Part shown: positions 30,769 to 39,530 of the stretch, one piece after another
Layout: every line of letters starts with the position of its first letter
Numbering within the stretch: the stretch's first letter is position 1
Origin: Streptococcus parasanguinis
GTDB taxonomy: Bacteria > Bacillota > Bacilli > Lactobacillales > Streptococcaceae
Direction of reading: 5' to 3'
NCBI GenBank assembly: GCA_018365265.1
Contig: JAGZKI010000010.1
Coordinates: 1 to 48,041, forward strand
DNA: 48,041 bases
Position numbers and translations under genes: made by a program
The notes under the pieces: generated by a model
What the model was told of the DNA's origin: nothing
The model's input: the letters and a program-made list of their open reading frames with translations, nothing else
Database searches by the model: none

Positions 30769-31758
30769 ATGAGTATTGGTATCATTATTGCTAGCCACGG
30801 TGAATTTGCAGCTGGAATCCACCAATCCGGCTCGATGATCTTTGGGGATCAAGAGAAAGTTCAAGTGGTTACGTTCATGCCAAGTGAAGGCCCGGATGAT
30901 CTCTATGCTAAATTTAATGCAGCTGTTGCCGCATTTGATGCAGAAGATGAAGTCTTGGTTTTGGCTGACCTTTGGAGTGGTTCTCCATTTAACCAAGCAA
31001 GTCGCGTCATGGGAGAAAATCCAGATCGTAAATTTGCGATCATTACAGGATTAAACCTTCCGATGTTGATTCAAGCTTATACAGAACGTTTGATGGATGC
31101 AAATGCCGGCGTTGATCAAGTCGCTGCAAACATCATCAAGGAAGCAAAAGACGGTGTCAAAGCTCTTCCAGAAGAATTGAATCCTGTTGAAGAAGCTAGT
31201 ACAGCCGCTGCTGCTCCTGTAGCCCAAGCTGCTATTCCAGAAGGAACAGTTATCGGAGATGGAAAACTCAAGATTAACCTTGCCCGCTTAGATACACGTC
31301 TTCTTCATGGACAAGTCGCAACTGCTTGGACACCTGATTCAAAAGCCGATCGGATCATTGTTGCTTCAGATTCTGTTGCCAAAGATGAGCTCCGTAAAGA
31401 GTTGATCAAGCAAGCAGCACCAAATGGTGTGAAAGCAAACGTTGTCCCAATTCAAAAATTGATCGACGTTGCAAAAGATCCTCGTTTTGGTGAAACACAT
31501 GCTTTGATCTTATTTGAAACACCTCAAGATGCCCTTCGTGCTATCGAAGGCGGCGTGCCAATCAAAACTCTGAACGTTGGATCAATGGCCCACTCAACTG
31601 GTAAAACCATGGTCAACAATGTGTTGTCAATGGATAAAGATGACGTGGCTACATTTGAAAAAATGCGTGATCTTGGAGTGGAATTTGATGTCCGTAAAGT
31701 GCCAAATGACTCTAAGAAAGATTTGTTTGACTTAATTAACAAAGCTAATGTTCAATAA
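30769..31758 (+). CDS. manL: PTS mannose/glucose-specific EIIAB component
   Basis: A 329-residue cytosolic phosphotransfer protein of the main glucose/mannose PTS. The IIA domain (about 1-130) has the phosphorylated His10 in IIIASHGEFAAG; after an Ala/Pro linker (about 140-162) the IIB domain begins near 165 with its phospho-His180 in RLDTRLLHGQVATAW. Phosphate passes HPr - His10 - His180 - sugar. Two in-frame ATGs exist; I take 30769 because GGAGG is about 9 bases upstream, while for 30760 the spacing would be near zero. First gene of manLMN. Confidence 0.95.
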   Translation: MSIGIIIASHGEFAAGIHQSGSMIFGDQEKVQVVTFMPSEGPDDLYAKFNAAVAAFDAEDEVLVLADLWSGSPFNQASRVMGENPDRKFAIITGLNLPMLIQAYTERLMDANAGVDQVAANIIKEAKDGVKALPEELNPVEEASTAAAAPVAQAAIPEGTVIGDGKLKINLARLDTRLLHGQVATAWTPDSKADRIIVASDSVAKDELRKELIKQAAPNGVKANVVPIQKLIDVAKDPRFGETHALILFETPQDALRAIEGGVPIKTLNVGSMAHSTGKTMVNNVLSMDKDDVATFEKMRDLGVEFDVRKVPNDSKKDLFDLINKANVQ

Positions 31759-31785
31759 TCGATTACTTACGAAAGGATTTTAAAC

Positions 31786-32589
31786 ATGTCTATTATTTCT
31801 ATGGTATTAGTGGTCGTTGTTGCCTTCTTAGCAGGTCTTGAAGGTATCCTTGACCAATTCCAATTCCACCAACCCCTTGTTGCTTGTACCTTAATCGGTT
31901 TGGTAACAGGTAACTTGACTGCTGGCATTATGCTTGGTGGTTCACTTCAATTTATTGCACTTGGCTGGGCAAACATTGGTGCCGCAGTTGCACCCGATGC
32001 TGCCCTTGCATCTGTCGCTGCTGCCATCATAATGGTACTTGGGGGAGACTTCAGTACAAAAGGAATCGCTGTCGCTCAAAGTGTCGCTATTCCACTTGCA
32101 GTTGCTGGTCTTTTCTTGACCATGATCGTCCGTACCCTTTCCGTTGGTTTGGTTCACACTGCCGACGCTGCTGCTAGAAAAGGGGATATCAAAGGTGTAG
32201 AACGCGCTCACTTTGTGGCCCTTCTTCTTCAAGGTCTTCGTATCGCCATTCCTGCAGCCCTCTTGTTGATGATTCCTGCTGAAACTGTCAAAACTGCTCT
32301 TGAACAAATGCCAAAATGGCTCTCTGATGGAATGCAAATCGGTGGTGGTATGGTTGTAGCCGTTGGTTATGCCATGGTTATCAACATGATGGCAAGCCGT
32401 GAAGTATGGCCATTCTTTGCCATCGGTTTTGCTCTTGCAGCCGTTAGCCAATTAACTTTGATCGCTCTTGGAGCAATTGGTGTTGCCCTTGCCTTGATCT
32501 ACCTTACTCTTTCTAAGAAAGGTGGCAATGGAGGTGGCGGTGCCGCTACTTCTAACGATCCAATTGGCGACATTCTCGAAGACTATTAA
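31786..32589 (+). CDS. manM: PTS mannose-specific EIIC component
   Basis: A 267-residue membrane protein that forms the sugar channel with ManN. Hydrophobic segments dominate; MVLVVVVAFLAGLEGILDQFQFHQPLVA at the start and GLVTGNLTAGIMLGGSLQFIALGW are hallmarks of the man-family IIC. The tail contains a Gly-rich stretch (GGNGGGGAA). It follows manL by 27 bases with its own ribosome site. Man-PTS IIC/IID also serves as receptor for class IIa bacteriocins in related bacteria. Confidence 0.95.
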   Translation: MSIISMVLVVVVAFLAGLEGILDQFQFHQPLVACTLIGLVTGNLTAGIMLGGSLQFIALGWANIGAAVAPDAALASVAAAIIMVLGGDFSTKGIAVAQSVAIPLAVAGLFLTMIVRTLSVGLVHTADAAARKGDIKGVERAHFVALLLQGLRIAIPAALLLMIPAETVKTALEQMPKWLSDGMQIGGGMVVAVGYAMVINMMASREVWPFFAIGFALAAVSQLTLIALGAIGVALALIYLTLSKKGGNGGGGAATSNDPIGDILEDY

Positions 32590-32607
32590 GAAAGGTGTGA
32601 CACTATC

Positions 32608-33519
32608 ATGACTGAAAAATTACAATTATCTAAATCAGATCGTCAAAAAGTTTGGTGGCGTTCAACCTTCTTGCAAGGTTCTTGGAACTATGAACGGATG
32701 CAAAACTTGGGTTGGGCATACTCATTGATCCCAGCTATCAAAAAACTCTACACAAAGAAAGAAGACCAAGCGGCTGCTCTTGAGCGTCACATGGAATTCT
32801 TTAACACTCACCCATACGTTGCCGCTCCTATCATCGGGGTAACGCTTGCTCTTGAAGAAGAAAGAGCAAACGGTGCTGCTATTGACGATGCTGCTATCCA
32901 AGGGGTTAAAATTGGTATGATGGGTCCTTTGGCGGGTATCGGAGATCCAGTCTTCTGGTTTACAGTACGTCCAATTCTTGGTGCCCTTGGTGCATCACTT
33001 GCTGCGTCTGGTAACATCCTTGGCCCACTCATCTTCTTTATCGCATGGAATGCGATTCGTATGGCCTTCTTGTGGTACACGCAAGAACTTGGTTACAAAG
33101 CAGGTTCCGAAATTACTAAAGATATGTCTGGTGGGATCTTGCAAGACATCACTAAAGGGGCTTCTATCCTTGGGATGTTCATCCTCGCTGTTTTGGTAGA
33201 ACGTTGGGTATCTATTAAATTCGTCTTCAATGTTTCTTCTGTCAAATTAGCCGATAAAGCTTATATCCACTGGGATAAACTTCCTGAAGGATACAAGGGT
33301 ATCCAAGAAGCCTTCGCTCAAGTTGGTTCAGGCCTATCTCAAACACCTGAAAAAGTTACAACTTTCCAACAAAACTTGGATTCATTGATTCCTGGTTTGA
33401 TGGGATTGCTTCTTACTTTTGCTTGTATGTGGTTGTTGAAGAAAAAAGTATCTCCAATCACTATCATCATCGCTCTCTTTGTAATCGGTGTATTAGCACA
33501 CGTTGCTGGCTTGATGTAA
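32608..33519 (+). CDS. manN: PTS mannose-specific EIID component
   Basis: A 303-residue membrane subunit of the mannose/glucose PTS. The cytosolic N-terminus includes FLQGSWNYERMQNLGWAYS (about 22-40) and the VGMMGPLAGIGD-type loop (here KIGMMGPLAGIGDPVFWFT), both diagnostic of IID; membrane segments follow, ending with TIIIALFVIGVLAHVAGLM. Last gene of the core manLMN operon, 18 bases after manM, followed by a hairpin and then manO. Confidence 0.96.
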   Translation: MTEKLQLSKSDRQKVWWRSTFLQGSWNYERMQNLGWAYSLIPAIKKLYTKKEDQAAALERHMEFFNTHPYVAAPIIGVTLALEEERANGAAIDDAAIQGVKIGMMGPLAGIGDPVFWFTVRPILGALGASLAASGNILGPLIFFIAWNAIRMAFLWYTQELGYKAGSEITKDMSGGILQDITKGASILGMFILAVLVERWVSIKFVFNVSSVKLADKAYIHWDKLPEGYKGIQEAFAQVGSGLSQTPEKVTTFQQNLDSLIPGLMGLLLTFACMWLLKKKVSPITIIIALFVIGVLAHVAGLM

Positions 33520-33532
33520 GCAAAGATCAACT

Positions 33533-33558
33533 AAAAAGAAGGTTTCGACCTTCTTTTT
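33533..33558 (+). terminator. terminator after manN
   Basis: AAAAAGAAGGT, loop TTCG, ACCTTCTTTTT: 11-bp stem with a UUCG loop and U-tract. Confidence 0.88.
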
Positions 33559-33571
33559 ATTATGATATAAT
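33544..33571 (+). promoter_or_regulatory. manO promoter embedded in the manN terminator
   Basis: -35 TTCGAC (33544-33549), 16-bp spacer, -10 TATAAT (33566-33571) with a TG extension (TGATATAAT). The -35 is formed by the terminator loop and stem. Confidence 0.6.
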
Positions 33572-33599
33572 GGAATGAATAGCAATACAGGAGGATCTC

Positions 33600-33968
33600 A
33601 TGGCTCAATCATTGAATAAAACCGTTGAATTCCATACTACAGGGGTTTCTTACCTTGGAGTGGGGGGAAAGGTTGGAAAAATCCTAGTCGGGAATGCCGC
33701 TTTTGAATTTTATGCGGATGCAAATGTAGAAGACTACATCCAAATTCCCTGGCAAGAAATCGAGCGAATCGGAGCCAATGTATCCGGACGTAAAATTAGC
33801 CGCCATTTTGAAATCTATACCAGAGAATCAAAATTTCTCTTTGCTTCAAAAGACTCTGGAAAAATTTTAAAGATTGCTCGGGAACATCTAGGAAATGATA
33901 AAATTGTCAAACTTCCTACGTTGATCCAAATCATCACGGCTAAAATTAAAAATCTATTTGCAAAATAG
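33600..33968 (+). CDS. manO: DUF956 family protein (ManO-like)
   Basis: A 122-residue cytosolic protein of the DUF956 family, which is regularly found directly downstream of mannose-family PTS operons. The N-terminal VEFHTTGVSYLGVGGKVG and the IPWQEIERIGANVSGRKISRHFEIYT stretch are typical. A link to man-PTS control has been proposed, but no mechanism is firm. AGGAGG lies 8 bases before ATG. It has its own promoter inside the manN terminator, so it can be expressed separately from manLMN. The serS -35 overlaps its last codons. Confidence 0.9.
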   Translation: MAQSLNKTVEFHTTGVSYLGVGGKVGKILVGNAAFEFYADANVEDYIQIPWQEIERIGANVSGRKISRHFEIYTRESKFLFASKDSGKILKIAREHLGNDKIVKLPTLIQIITAKIKNLFAK

Positions 33969-33986
33969 AATCTTTTCTTGTATAAT
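33958..33986 (+). promoter_or_regulatory. promoter of serS T-box transcript
   Basis: -35 TTGCAA (33958-33963, inside the end of manO), 17-bp spacer, -10 TATAAT (33981-33986). Confidence 0.8.
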
Positions 33987-33992
33987 AGACGC

Positions 33993-34172
33993 AAACGGAT
34001 AAGTAAGTTAAGAGGTTCTTTCAGAAAGTCTGCGGTTGCTGCGAGCAGATAGAAATCTTAATTGAAATTCTACCGTTTCTTTAAAATACAATATCGAATC
34101 AAGTGCACACCTGTGAAGTTGGATGGAACCGTGGCTCTGCCACTCCAACACTCTAACAGGTGTGTTTTTTGT
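33993..34172 (+). promoter_or_regulatory. T-box leader (serine) controlling serS
   Basis: Stem I occupies about 34005-34085, with TCT at 34069-34071 a candidate serine specifier. The T-box is TTGGATGGAACCGTG (about 34117-34131), a variant of the usual AGGGTGGNACCGCG. The terminator pairs CACACCTGT (about 34107-34115) with ACAGGTGTG (about 34156-34164), followed by TTTTTTG. Uncharged tRNA-Ser should permit read-through into serS. The specifier choice is inferred. Confidence 0.85.
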
Positions 34173-34185
34173 TAAAGGAGAAGCT

Positions 34186-35463
34186 ATGTTAGATATTAAA
34201 CGGATTCGTACAGACTTTGATGCAGTTGCAAAAAAATTGGCAACACGTGGAGTAGATGCGGCTATTTTGAATGAAATGAAAGAAATCGATGCCAAACGTC
34301 GAGACATCTTAGTCAAAGTAGAAAATCTCAAAGCAGAGCGCAACACCGTATCTGCTGAAATCGCACAAGCTAAACGCAACAAGGAAAATGCAGATGATAA
34401 GATTGCTGCCATGCAAACCCTCTCTGCAGAAGTCAAAGCATTGGATACAGAATTGGCTGAAATCGATGCCAAATTAACTGAATTCACTACTACCCTTCCA
34501 AATATCCCTGCTGATAGTGTCCCTGTTGGAGCAGATGAGGATGACAACGTTGAAGTTCGCCGTTGGGGAACTCCTCGCGAGTTTGACTTCGAACCAAAAG
34601 CTCACTGGGATTTAGGTGAAGACCTTGATATCCTTGACTGGGAACGCGGAGCTAAAGTCACTGGTGCTCGTTTCCTCTTTTACAAAGGACTTGGAGCTCG
34701 CTTAGAACGCGCTATCTACAACTTCATGTTGGACGAACATGGCAAGGAAGGCTACACTGAAGTCATCCCTCCTTACATGGTCAACCATGATTCTATGTTT
34801 GGTACTGGTCAGTATCCAAAATTCAAGGAAGATACTTTTGAACTTAGCGATACCAATTATGTCCTCATTCCAACTGCTGAAGTTCCTTTGACGAACTACT
34901 ACCGCGATGAAATTCTTGATGGAAAAGACCTTCCAATCTACTTCACCGCTATGAGTCCATCATTCCGTTCAGAAGCTGGTTCAGCTGGTCGTGATACTCG
35001 TGGATTGATCCGTTTGCACCAATTTCATAAGGTTGAAATGGTGAAATTTGCCAAACCAGAAGATTCATATGATGAATTGGAAAAAATGGTTGTCAATGCT
35101 GAAAATATCCTTCAAAAACTGAACCTTCCATACCGTGTAGTAGCTCTCTCAACGGGAGACATGGGCTTCTCAGCTGCTAAGACTTATGACTTGGAAGTAT
35201 GGATTCCAGCACAAAATACCTACCGTGAAATCTCCAGCTGTTCCAATACAGAAGATTTCCAAGCTCGCCGTGCGCAAATCCGCTACCGTGATGAAGCAGA
35301 TGGCAAGGTAAAACTCCTTCACACTTTGAACGGTTCTGGATTGGCAGTCGGACGTACCGTCGCTGCTATTCTTGAAAACTACCAAAACGAAGACGGTTCT
35401 GTGACCATTCCAGAAGTCCTTCGCCCATACATGGGTGGCGCAGAAGTTATCGCACCAAAATAA
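34186..35463 (+). CDS. serS: seryl-tRNA synthetase
   Basis: A 425-residue class II synthetase. The N-terminal ~110 residues form the long antiparallel coiled coil that grips the tRNA-Ser variable arm (for example RDILVKVENLKAERNTVSAEIAQAKR). The catalytic core includes motif 2 (FRSEAGSAGRDTRGLIRLHQFHKVE) and motif 3 near the C-terminus (LNGSGLAVGRTVAAILENYQ). The frame continues upstream into the T-box; the true start is ATG 34186 with AAAGGAG 5 bases upstream. Ends at a bidirectional terminator shared with accA. Confidence 0.97.
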   Translation: MLDIKRIRTDFDAVAKKLATRGVDAAILNEMKEIDAKRRDILVKVENLKAERNTVSAEIAQAKRNKENADDKIAAMQTLSAEVKALDTELAEIDAKLTEFTTTLPNIPADSVPVGADEDDNVEVRRWGTPREFDFEPKAHWDLGEDLDILDWERGAKVTGARFLFYKGLGARLERAIYNFMLDEHGKEGYTEVIPPYMVNHDSMFGTGQYPKFKEDTFELSDTNYVLIPTAEVPLTNYYRDEILDGKDLPIYFTAMSPSFRSEAGSAGRDTRGLIRLHQFHKVEMVKFAKPEDSYDELEKMVVNAENILQKLNLPYRVVALSTGDMGFSAAKTYDLEVWIPAQNTYREISSCSNTEDFQARRAQIRYRDEADGKVKLLHTLNGSGLAVGRTVAAILENYQNEDGSVTIPEVLRPYMGGAEVIAPK

Positions 35464-35469
35464 AGTTTA

Positions 35470-35507
35470 AAAAAACTGAGTCTTGCAAATTGCAAGCTCA
35501 GTTTTTT
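35470..35507. terminator. bidirectional terminator between serS and accA
   Basis: AAAAAACTGAG and CTTGCAA pair with TTGCAAG and CTCAGTTTTTT, an almost perfect 18-bp stem. It overlaps the accA stop codon and serves the convergent genes. Confidence 0.92.
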
Positions 35508-36276
35508 AATATTTACGAAAACGTTGGTAGCGTTGCTCCAGAAGCTCTTCGAGAGGTAAAGCTTGTAAAACCTTTAACTCTTCCTGTAATTCCTCCTTCA
35601 CTTGAGCCAGTAGCTCTCCATTTGAAAATCCATGCTCGGGAATCACCTTATCGACAATCTCCATATTTAACAATTCGTGAGAAGTAATCTTCATCAACTC
35701 TGCTGCTTCCATGGCACGACTTCCATCTTTCCAAAGAATAGAGGCGAAACCTTCTGGACTCAAGACTGCATAGATGGAGTTCTCAAGCATCCAGACCTTA
35801 TCTGCTACAGCAAGAGCTAAGGCACCACCAGAACCACCTTCTCCGATGATAATCGCGATAATCGGAACTTTTAAATCACTCATTTCCATGAGGTTTCGAG
35901 CAATGGCTTCACCTTGTCCTCGTTCTTCAGCACCAACACCAGGATAAGCACCCGCTGTATTGATAAAGGTCACAACTGGACGGCCAAATTTCTCTGCTTG
36001 CTTCATGAGGCGCAAAGCTTTTCGATAGCCTTCTGGATGTGGTTGCCCAAAATTACGTTTTAGATTATCTTGAAGATTTTTTCCTTTTTGGATTCCAACG
36101 ACTGTAACCGTTTGATCGCCTAAGCGTCCAATTCCACCAATCACCGCACCATCATCACGGAAGTTTCGATCTCCATGTAATTCGATAAAATCATCAAAAA
36201 TTCCTTGAGCAAAATCAAGCGCAGTCAATCTTCCTTGGTCACGTGCCTCTTTAATAATCTGTGTTATTTTACTCAT
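35506..36276 (-). CDS. accA: acetyl-CoA carboxylase carboxyltransferase alpha subunit
   Basis: A 256-residue crotonase-fold subunit that, with AccD, moves CO2 from carboxybiotin to acetyl-CoA giving malonyl-CoA. Visible features include RLTALDFAQGIFDDFIELHGD, the TAGAYPGVGAEERGQGEAIARNL motif, and GEGGSGGALALAVADKV that forms the oxyanion pocket. I start at ATG 36274-36276 (MSKITQII) with GGAGG 5 bases upstream; a longer frame to 36309 is not supported. The start overlaps accD by 8 bases. Last gene of the fab/acc cluster. Confidence 0.96.
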   Translation of the reverse strand: MSKITQIIKEARDQGRLTALDFAQGIFDDFIELHGDRNFRDDGAVIGGIGRLGDQTVTVVGIQKGKNLQDNLKRNFGQPHPEGYRKALRLMKQAEKFGRPVVTFINTAGAYPGVGAEERGQGEAIARNLMEMSDLKVPIIAIIIGEGGSGGALALAVADKVWMLENSIYAVLSPEGFASILWKDGSRAMEAAELMKITSHELLNMEIVDKVIPEHGFSNGELLAQVKEELQEELKVLQALPLEELLEQRYQRFRKY

Positions 36277-37135
36277 GTTTACCTCCATGAAGGGCCAATA
36301 ATTGTCCAACTGTTGCTCGGATTTGGCTTCTCTCCACGATCAAGTCTACAAATCCATGTTCTTGTAGAAATTCTGCTTTTTGGAAATCATCTGGCAATTT
36401 TTCACGCACAGTTGATTCGATCACGCGCCGACCTGCAAACCCGACCAAGGCCTGACTCTCTGCCATGATAATATCACCTTCCATAGCAAATGAAGCCGTT
36501 ACCCCACCGGTTGTCGGATCTGTCAATACCGTCAAATAGAATAATTTTTCTTTGGAATGACGTTGAACAGCTGCAGAAATCTTTGCCATTTGCATCAAAC
36601 TCACGATTCCTTCTTGCATCCGAGCACCACCGGAAGCGGTAAAGAGAACAACTGGCAATTTTTCTTTTGTCGCAAATTCAAATAAACGAGTAATTTTTTC
36701 ACCTACTACAGAACCCATTGAAGCCATGATAAAGTTGGAATCCATGATCCCAAGCGCAACTTTTTGCCCTTTAATCAAGGCGGTTCCAGTCAGGACTGCT
36801 TCATCCAGTCCTGTCATTTCCCTCACTGCTGCTAGTTTTTTCTTATAATTTGGGAAATTCAAAGGATCTGTCGTTTCGATTCCTGTAAACATTTCTTCAA
36901 AGCTAGCTGGATCCACTGTCAGCGCCAAGCGTTCTTTAGCAGAAATACGGAAGGTATAGCCACAGTTTGGGCATACCCGTTCACTACCTAAATCCTTTTG
37001 GTAAATGGTATGTTTACAACCTGGGCATTGTGAAAATAGTTCATCAGGAACTTCAGGTTTTGGCTGAGGCTCCTTCCAGGCTGACCTATTCGGATTGATC
37101 CGAATATATTTATCTTTTTTAGAAAATAATGCCAT
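36269..37135 (-). CDS. accD: acetyl-CoA carboxylase carboxyltransferase beta subunit
   Basis: A 288-residue subunit with an N-terminal zinc ribbon: Cys37, Cys40, Cys55 and Cys58 (CPGC...CPNC). The crotonase core has VLFTASGGARMQEGI and TDPTTGGVTASFAMEGDI, as in the family. It pairs with AccA. The stop overlaps accA, suggesting coupled synthesis of equal amounts. A 103-base gap holding a strong hairpin separates it from accC. Confidence 0.96.
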   Translation of the reverse strand: MALFSKKDKYIRINPNRSAWKEPQPKPEVPDELFSQCPGCKHTIYQKDLGSERVCPNCGYTFRISAKERLALTVDPASFEEMFTGIETTDPLNFPNYKKKLAAVREMTGLDEAVLTGTALIKGQKVALGIMDSNFIMASMGSVVGEKITRLFEFATKEKLPVVLFTASGGARMQEGIVSLMQMAKISAAVQRHSKEKLFYLTVLTDPTTGGVTASFAMEGDIIMAESQALVGFAGRRVIESTVREKLPDDFQKAEFLQEHGFVDLIVERSQIRATVGQLLALHGGKHE

Positions 37136-37180
37136 TACTTACTCCTTATAATATGCTACAGTATCTGCAGCATTACTATA

Positions 37181-37234
37181 AAAGCCCGAAACTGTGAAGA
37201 TGATGTTCATACTCCCCTCACAAGTCCAGGCTTT
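37181..37234 (-). other. intercistronic hairpin between accC and accD
   Basis: Leftward: AAAGCCTGGACTTGTG (37234-37219) pairs with CACAGTTTCGGGCTTT (37196-37181), about 15 of 16 positions including G-U pairs, around a 22-base loop, followed by TATAG. It could be a partial terminator or a processing/stability site that tunes accD-accA relative to accC. Confidence 0.55.
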
Positions 37235-37238
37235 TTCA

Positions 37239-38603
37239 TCATTCCTTATTATAATTTGGAAGGAATTGTTCCATCAAAAATGCAGTGTCATAATCACCAG
37301 CGATCACATGTGAATCTGAAATCAAATCCAACTGGAAACTGCTATTGGTTGTGACACCATCGATTTCCAACTCATAAAGAGCACGCTGCATTTTCATCAG
37401 TGCATCAAAGCGATTTTCCCCATGGACAATGATCTTGGCAATCATACTATCATAGTATGGTGGAATCGTATAACCAGGATACACAGCAGAATCCACACGC
37501 AAGCCAACCCCACCACTTGGAAGATAGAGATTCGTGATCTTACCTGGGCTTGGTGCAAAGTTAAAGGAAGGATTTTCCGCATTGATCCGGCATTCAATCG
37601 CATGGCCTTTAAAGACAATATCCTCTTGAGTAACGGATAATTCTTGCCCAGCTGCAATTTTAATCTGTTCCTTAACGATATCAACTCCTGTTACAAATTC
37701 TGTAACAGGATGCTCTACTTGCACACGGGTATTCATTTCCATGAAGTAGAACTCACCCTTGCCTTCATCATACAAGAATTCAATCGTTCCAGCATTCTCA
37801 TATCCAACTGACTCAGCTGCCCGAACAGCAGCAGAACCAATGCGATTGCGAAGCGTTTTTCCGATGGCAATCGAAGGGGATTCTTCTAGAACTTTTTGAT
37901 TGTTCCGTTGAAGAGAGCAATCACGTTCACCTAAGTGAACGACATGTCCATGCTGATCCGCTAAAATTTGTACTTCAATGTGGCGTGCAGGATAAATCAC
38001 CCGCTCCATATACATGGCACCATTCCCAAAAGCAGCTTGAGCTTCTGAGGAAGCTGATTCAAAAGCAGCAACCAGATCCTCTGGTTTTTCAACCTTCCGA
38101 ATTCCTTTACCACCGCCTCCCGCAGATGCTTTCAACATCACAGGATAACCGATGCGTTCGGCAATCTCGAGGGCTTCTTCAGCAGTATACACTTCACCAT
38201 CTGATCCAGGAATAACAGGTACTCCTGCTTTGATCATCTGTTTACGAGCATTAATCTTATCCCCCATCATATCCATGACTTTAGCAGATGGACCGATAAA
38301 TTTAATGCCTACTTCCTCACACATGGTTGCAAATTTTGAGTTTTCACTTAAAAACCCAAAACCAGGATGAATGGCTTCTGCACCTGTTAAAACAGCAGCA
38401 GACAAGACAGCACTCATATTTAAATAAGATTCTGTTGATTTAGCAGGTCCAATACAGACTGCTTCATCCGCTAGTAAGGTATGCAAGGCTTCTTTATCAG
38501 CAGTAGAATACACCGCAACCGTCTCGATGCCAAGTTCACGAGCTGCACGAATAATGCGAACTGCAATCTCACCACGATTGGCGATTAAGATCTTACGAAA
38601 CAT
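37239..38603 (-). CDS. accC: acetyl-CoA carboxylase biotin carboxylase subunit
   Basis: A 454-residue ATP-grasp enzyme that carboxylates the biotin of AccB using bicarbonate. The start MFRKILIANRGEIAVRIIRAARELGI, the Gly-rich ATP loop KASAGGGGKGIRKV, and the MEMNTRVQVEHPVTE metal/biotin segment are all present. The frame is open to 38666, but ATG 38601-38603 fits the family start with AAAGG upstream. It follows fabZ after 13 bases. Confidence 0.97.
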   Translation of the reverse strand: MFRKILIANRGEIAVRIIRAARELGIETVAVYSTADKEALHTLLADEAVCIGPAKSTESYLNMSAVLSAAVLTGAEAIHPGFGFLSENSKFATMCEEVGIKFIGPSAKVMDMMGDKINARKQMIKAGVPVIPGSDGEVYTAEEALEIAERIGYPVMLKASAGGGGKGIRKVEKPEDLVAAFESASSEAQAAFGNGAMYMERVIYPARHIEVQILADQHGHVVHLGERDCSLQRNNQKVLEESPSIAIGKTLRNRIGSAAVRAAESVGYENAGTIEFLYDEGKGEFYFMEMNTRVQVEHPVTEFVTGVDIVKEQIKIAAGQELSVTQEDIVFKGHAIECRINAENPSFNFAPSPGKITNLYLPSGGVGLRVDSAVYPGYTIPPYYDSMIAKIIVHGENRFDALMKMQRALYELEIDGVTTNSSFQLDLISDSHVIAGDYDTAFLMEQFLPNYNKE

Positions 38604-38616
38604 AGATAGGCCTTTC

Positions 38617-39042
38617 TTAATTTCCAATTGCAAAAGTAAGTGTTCCTGAAGCTGCAAGCTTACCATCTACCTCTGCTTTCGCTTCAACAACAGCAATTGT
38701 TCCACGACGTTTGACAAAAGTAGCTGTCATCACCAGTTGATCTCCTGGAACGACTTGTTTTTTAAACTTCACCTTGTCCATCCCTGCATAAAAGACTAAT
38801 TTCCCTTTATTTTCAGGTTTTGACAACTCTAGTACACCTGCTGTTTGTGCCAAAGCTTCCATGATGAGAACACCTGGCATAACAGGATACTGTGGAAAAT
38901 GTCCATTAAAAAATGGTTCATTAATTGTCACGTTTTTAATGGCAACAATCGTATCTTCGCTTGTTTCTAAAACGCGATCCACCAAAAGCATTGGGTAACG
39001 ATGCGGCAAAGCCTCACGAATAGCATTTATATCAATTGTCAT
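38617..39042 (-). CDS. fabZ: 3-hydroxyacyl-ACP dehydratase FabZ
   Basis: A 141-residue hot-dog fold enzyme that removes water from beta-hydroxyacyl-ACP. HRYPMLLVDRV opens the family region; the catalytic His48 is in NGHFPQYPVMPG and Glu62 in LIMEALAQ. In streptococci FabZ dehydrates, and FabM, not FabA, supplies the isomerisation for unsaturated chains. The ATG overlaps the accB stop by 4 bases. Confidence 0.97.
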   Translation of the reverse strand: MTIDINAIREALPHRYPMLLVDRVLETSEDTIVAIKNVTINEPFFNGHFPQYPVMPGVLIMEALAQTAGVLELSKPENKGKLVFYAGMDKVKFKKQVVPGDQLVMTATFVKRRGTIAVVEAKAEVDGKLAASGTLTFAIGN

Positions 39043-39527
39043 TTAATTCGAACCAATCCTTTTCCAAATTCAACCATTTCTTCATTCGTTACCAAAATTT
39101 CAGTGACCACCCCATCTTTAGGTGCTGGGACTTCATTCATCACTTTCATGGCTTCGATAATCAAGAGTGTTTGACCCTTAGTAACTTTGTCTCCTACAGA
39201 TACAAAGGCTGGTTTATCCGGTGCTGGCGACAAGTAAGCCACCCCAACCAATGGACTTTCAACCACATCACCTTCTGCAGCCTGAGCTGGAGCAGCAACT
39301 GGTTCAGCCGCTACAGCTGGAGTTGCTGGTGCTTCAACAACAGGGGCTACTACAGGAGTTTGAGGAGTTGCTACCACTTCAACTGCAGGAGCAACCGGTG
39401 TAGATGCAACTGAACTCGTTTGGTTTTTACTCAAATTCAATTCTTCGCCATTATTTTTATATGAGAATTCACGCAAAGTTGACGCATCAAATTGAGCCAA
39501 CAAATCTTTGATTTCAGAAATATTCAT
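39039..39527 (-). CDS. accB: biotin carboxyl carrier protein of acetyl-CoA carboxylase
   Basis: A 162-residue swinging-arm protein. Biotin is attached at Lys128 in IIEAMKVMNE. The N-terminal ~35 residues contact the partner enzymes; residues ~38-88 are an Ala/Pro/Val/Thr-rich flexible linker; the biotinyl domain fills 88-162. Three bases separate it from fabF and it overlaps fabZ by four. Confidence 0.97.
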   Translation of the reverse strand: MNISEIKDLLAQFDASTLREFSYKNNGEELNLSKNQTSSVASTPVAPAVEVVATPQTPVVAPVVEAPATPAVAAEPVAAPAQAAEGDVVESPLVGVAYLSPAPDKPAFVSVGDKVTKGQTLLIIEAMKVMNEVPAPKDGVVTEILVTNEEMVEFGKGLVRIK

Positions 39528-39530
39528 GAA

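Noticed and set aside
31942..32451. 169-codon leftward frame inside manM
   Set aside because: Shadow of manM; His/Asn/Ser-rich and without a start context.
34123..34185. N-terminal extension of SerS
   Set aside because: The extra 21 codons run through the T-box and terminator; family start and ribosome site are at 34186.
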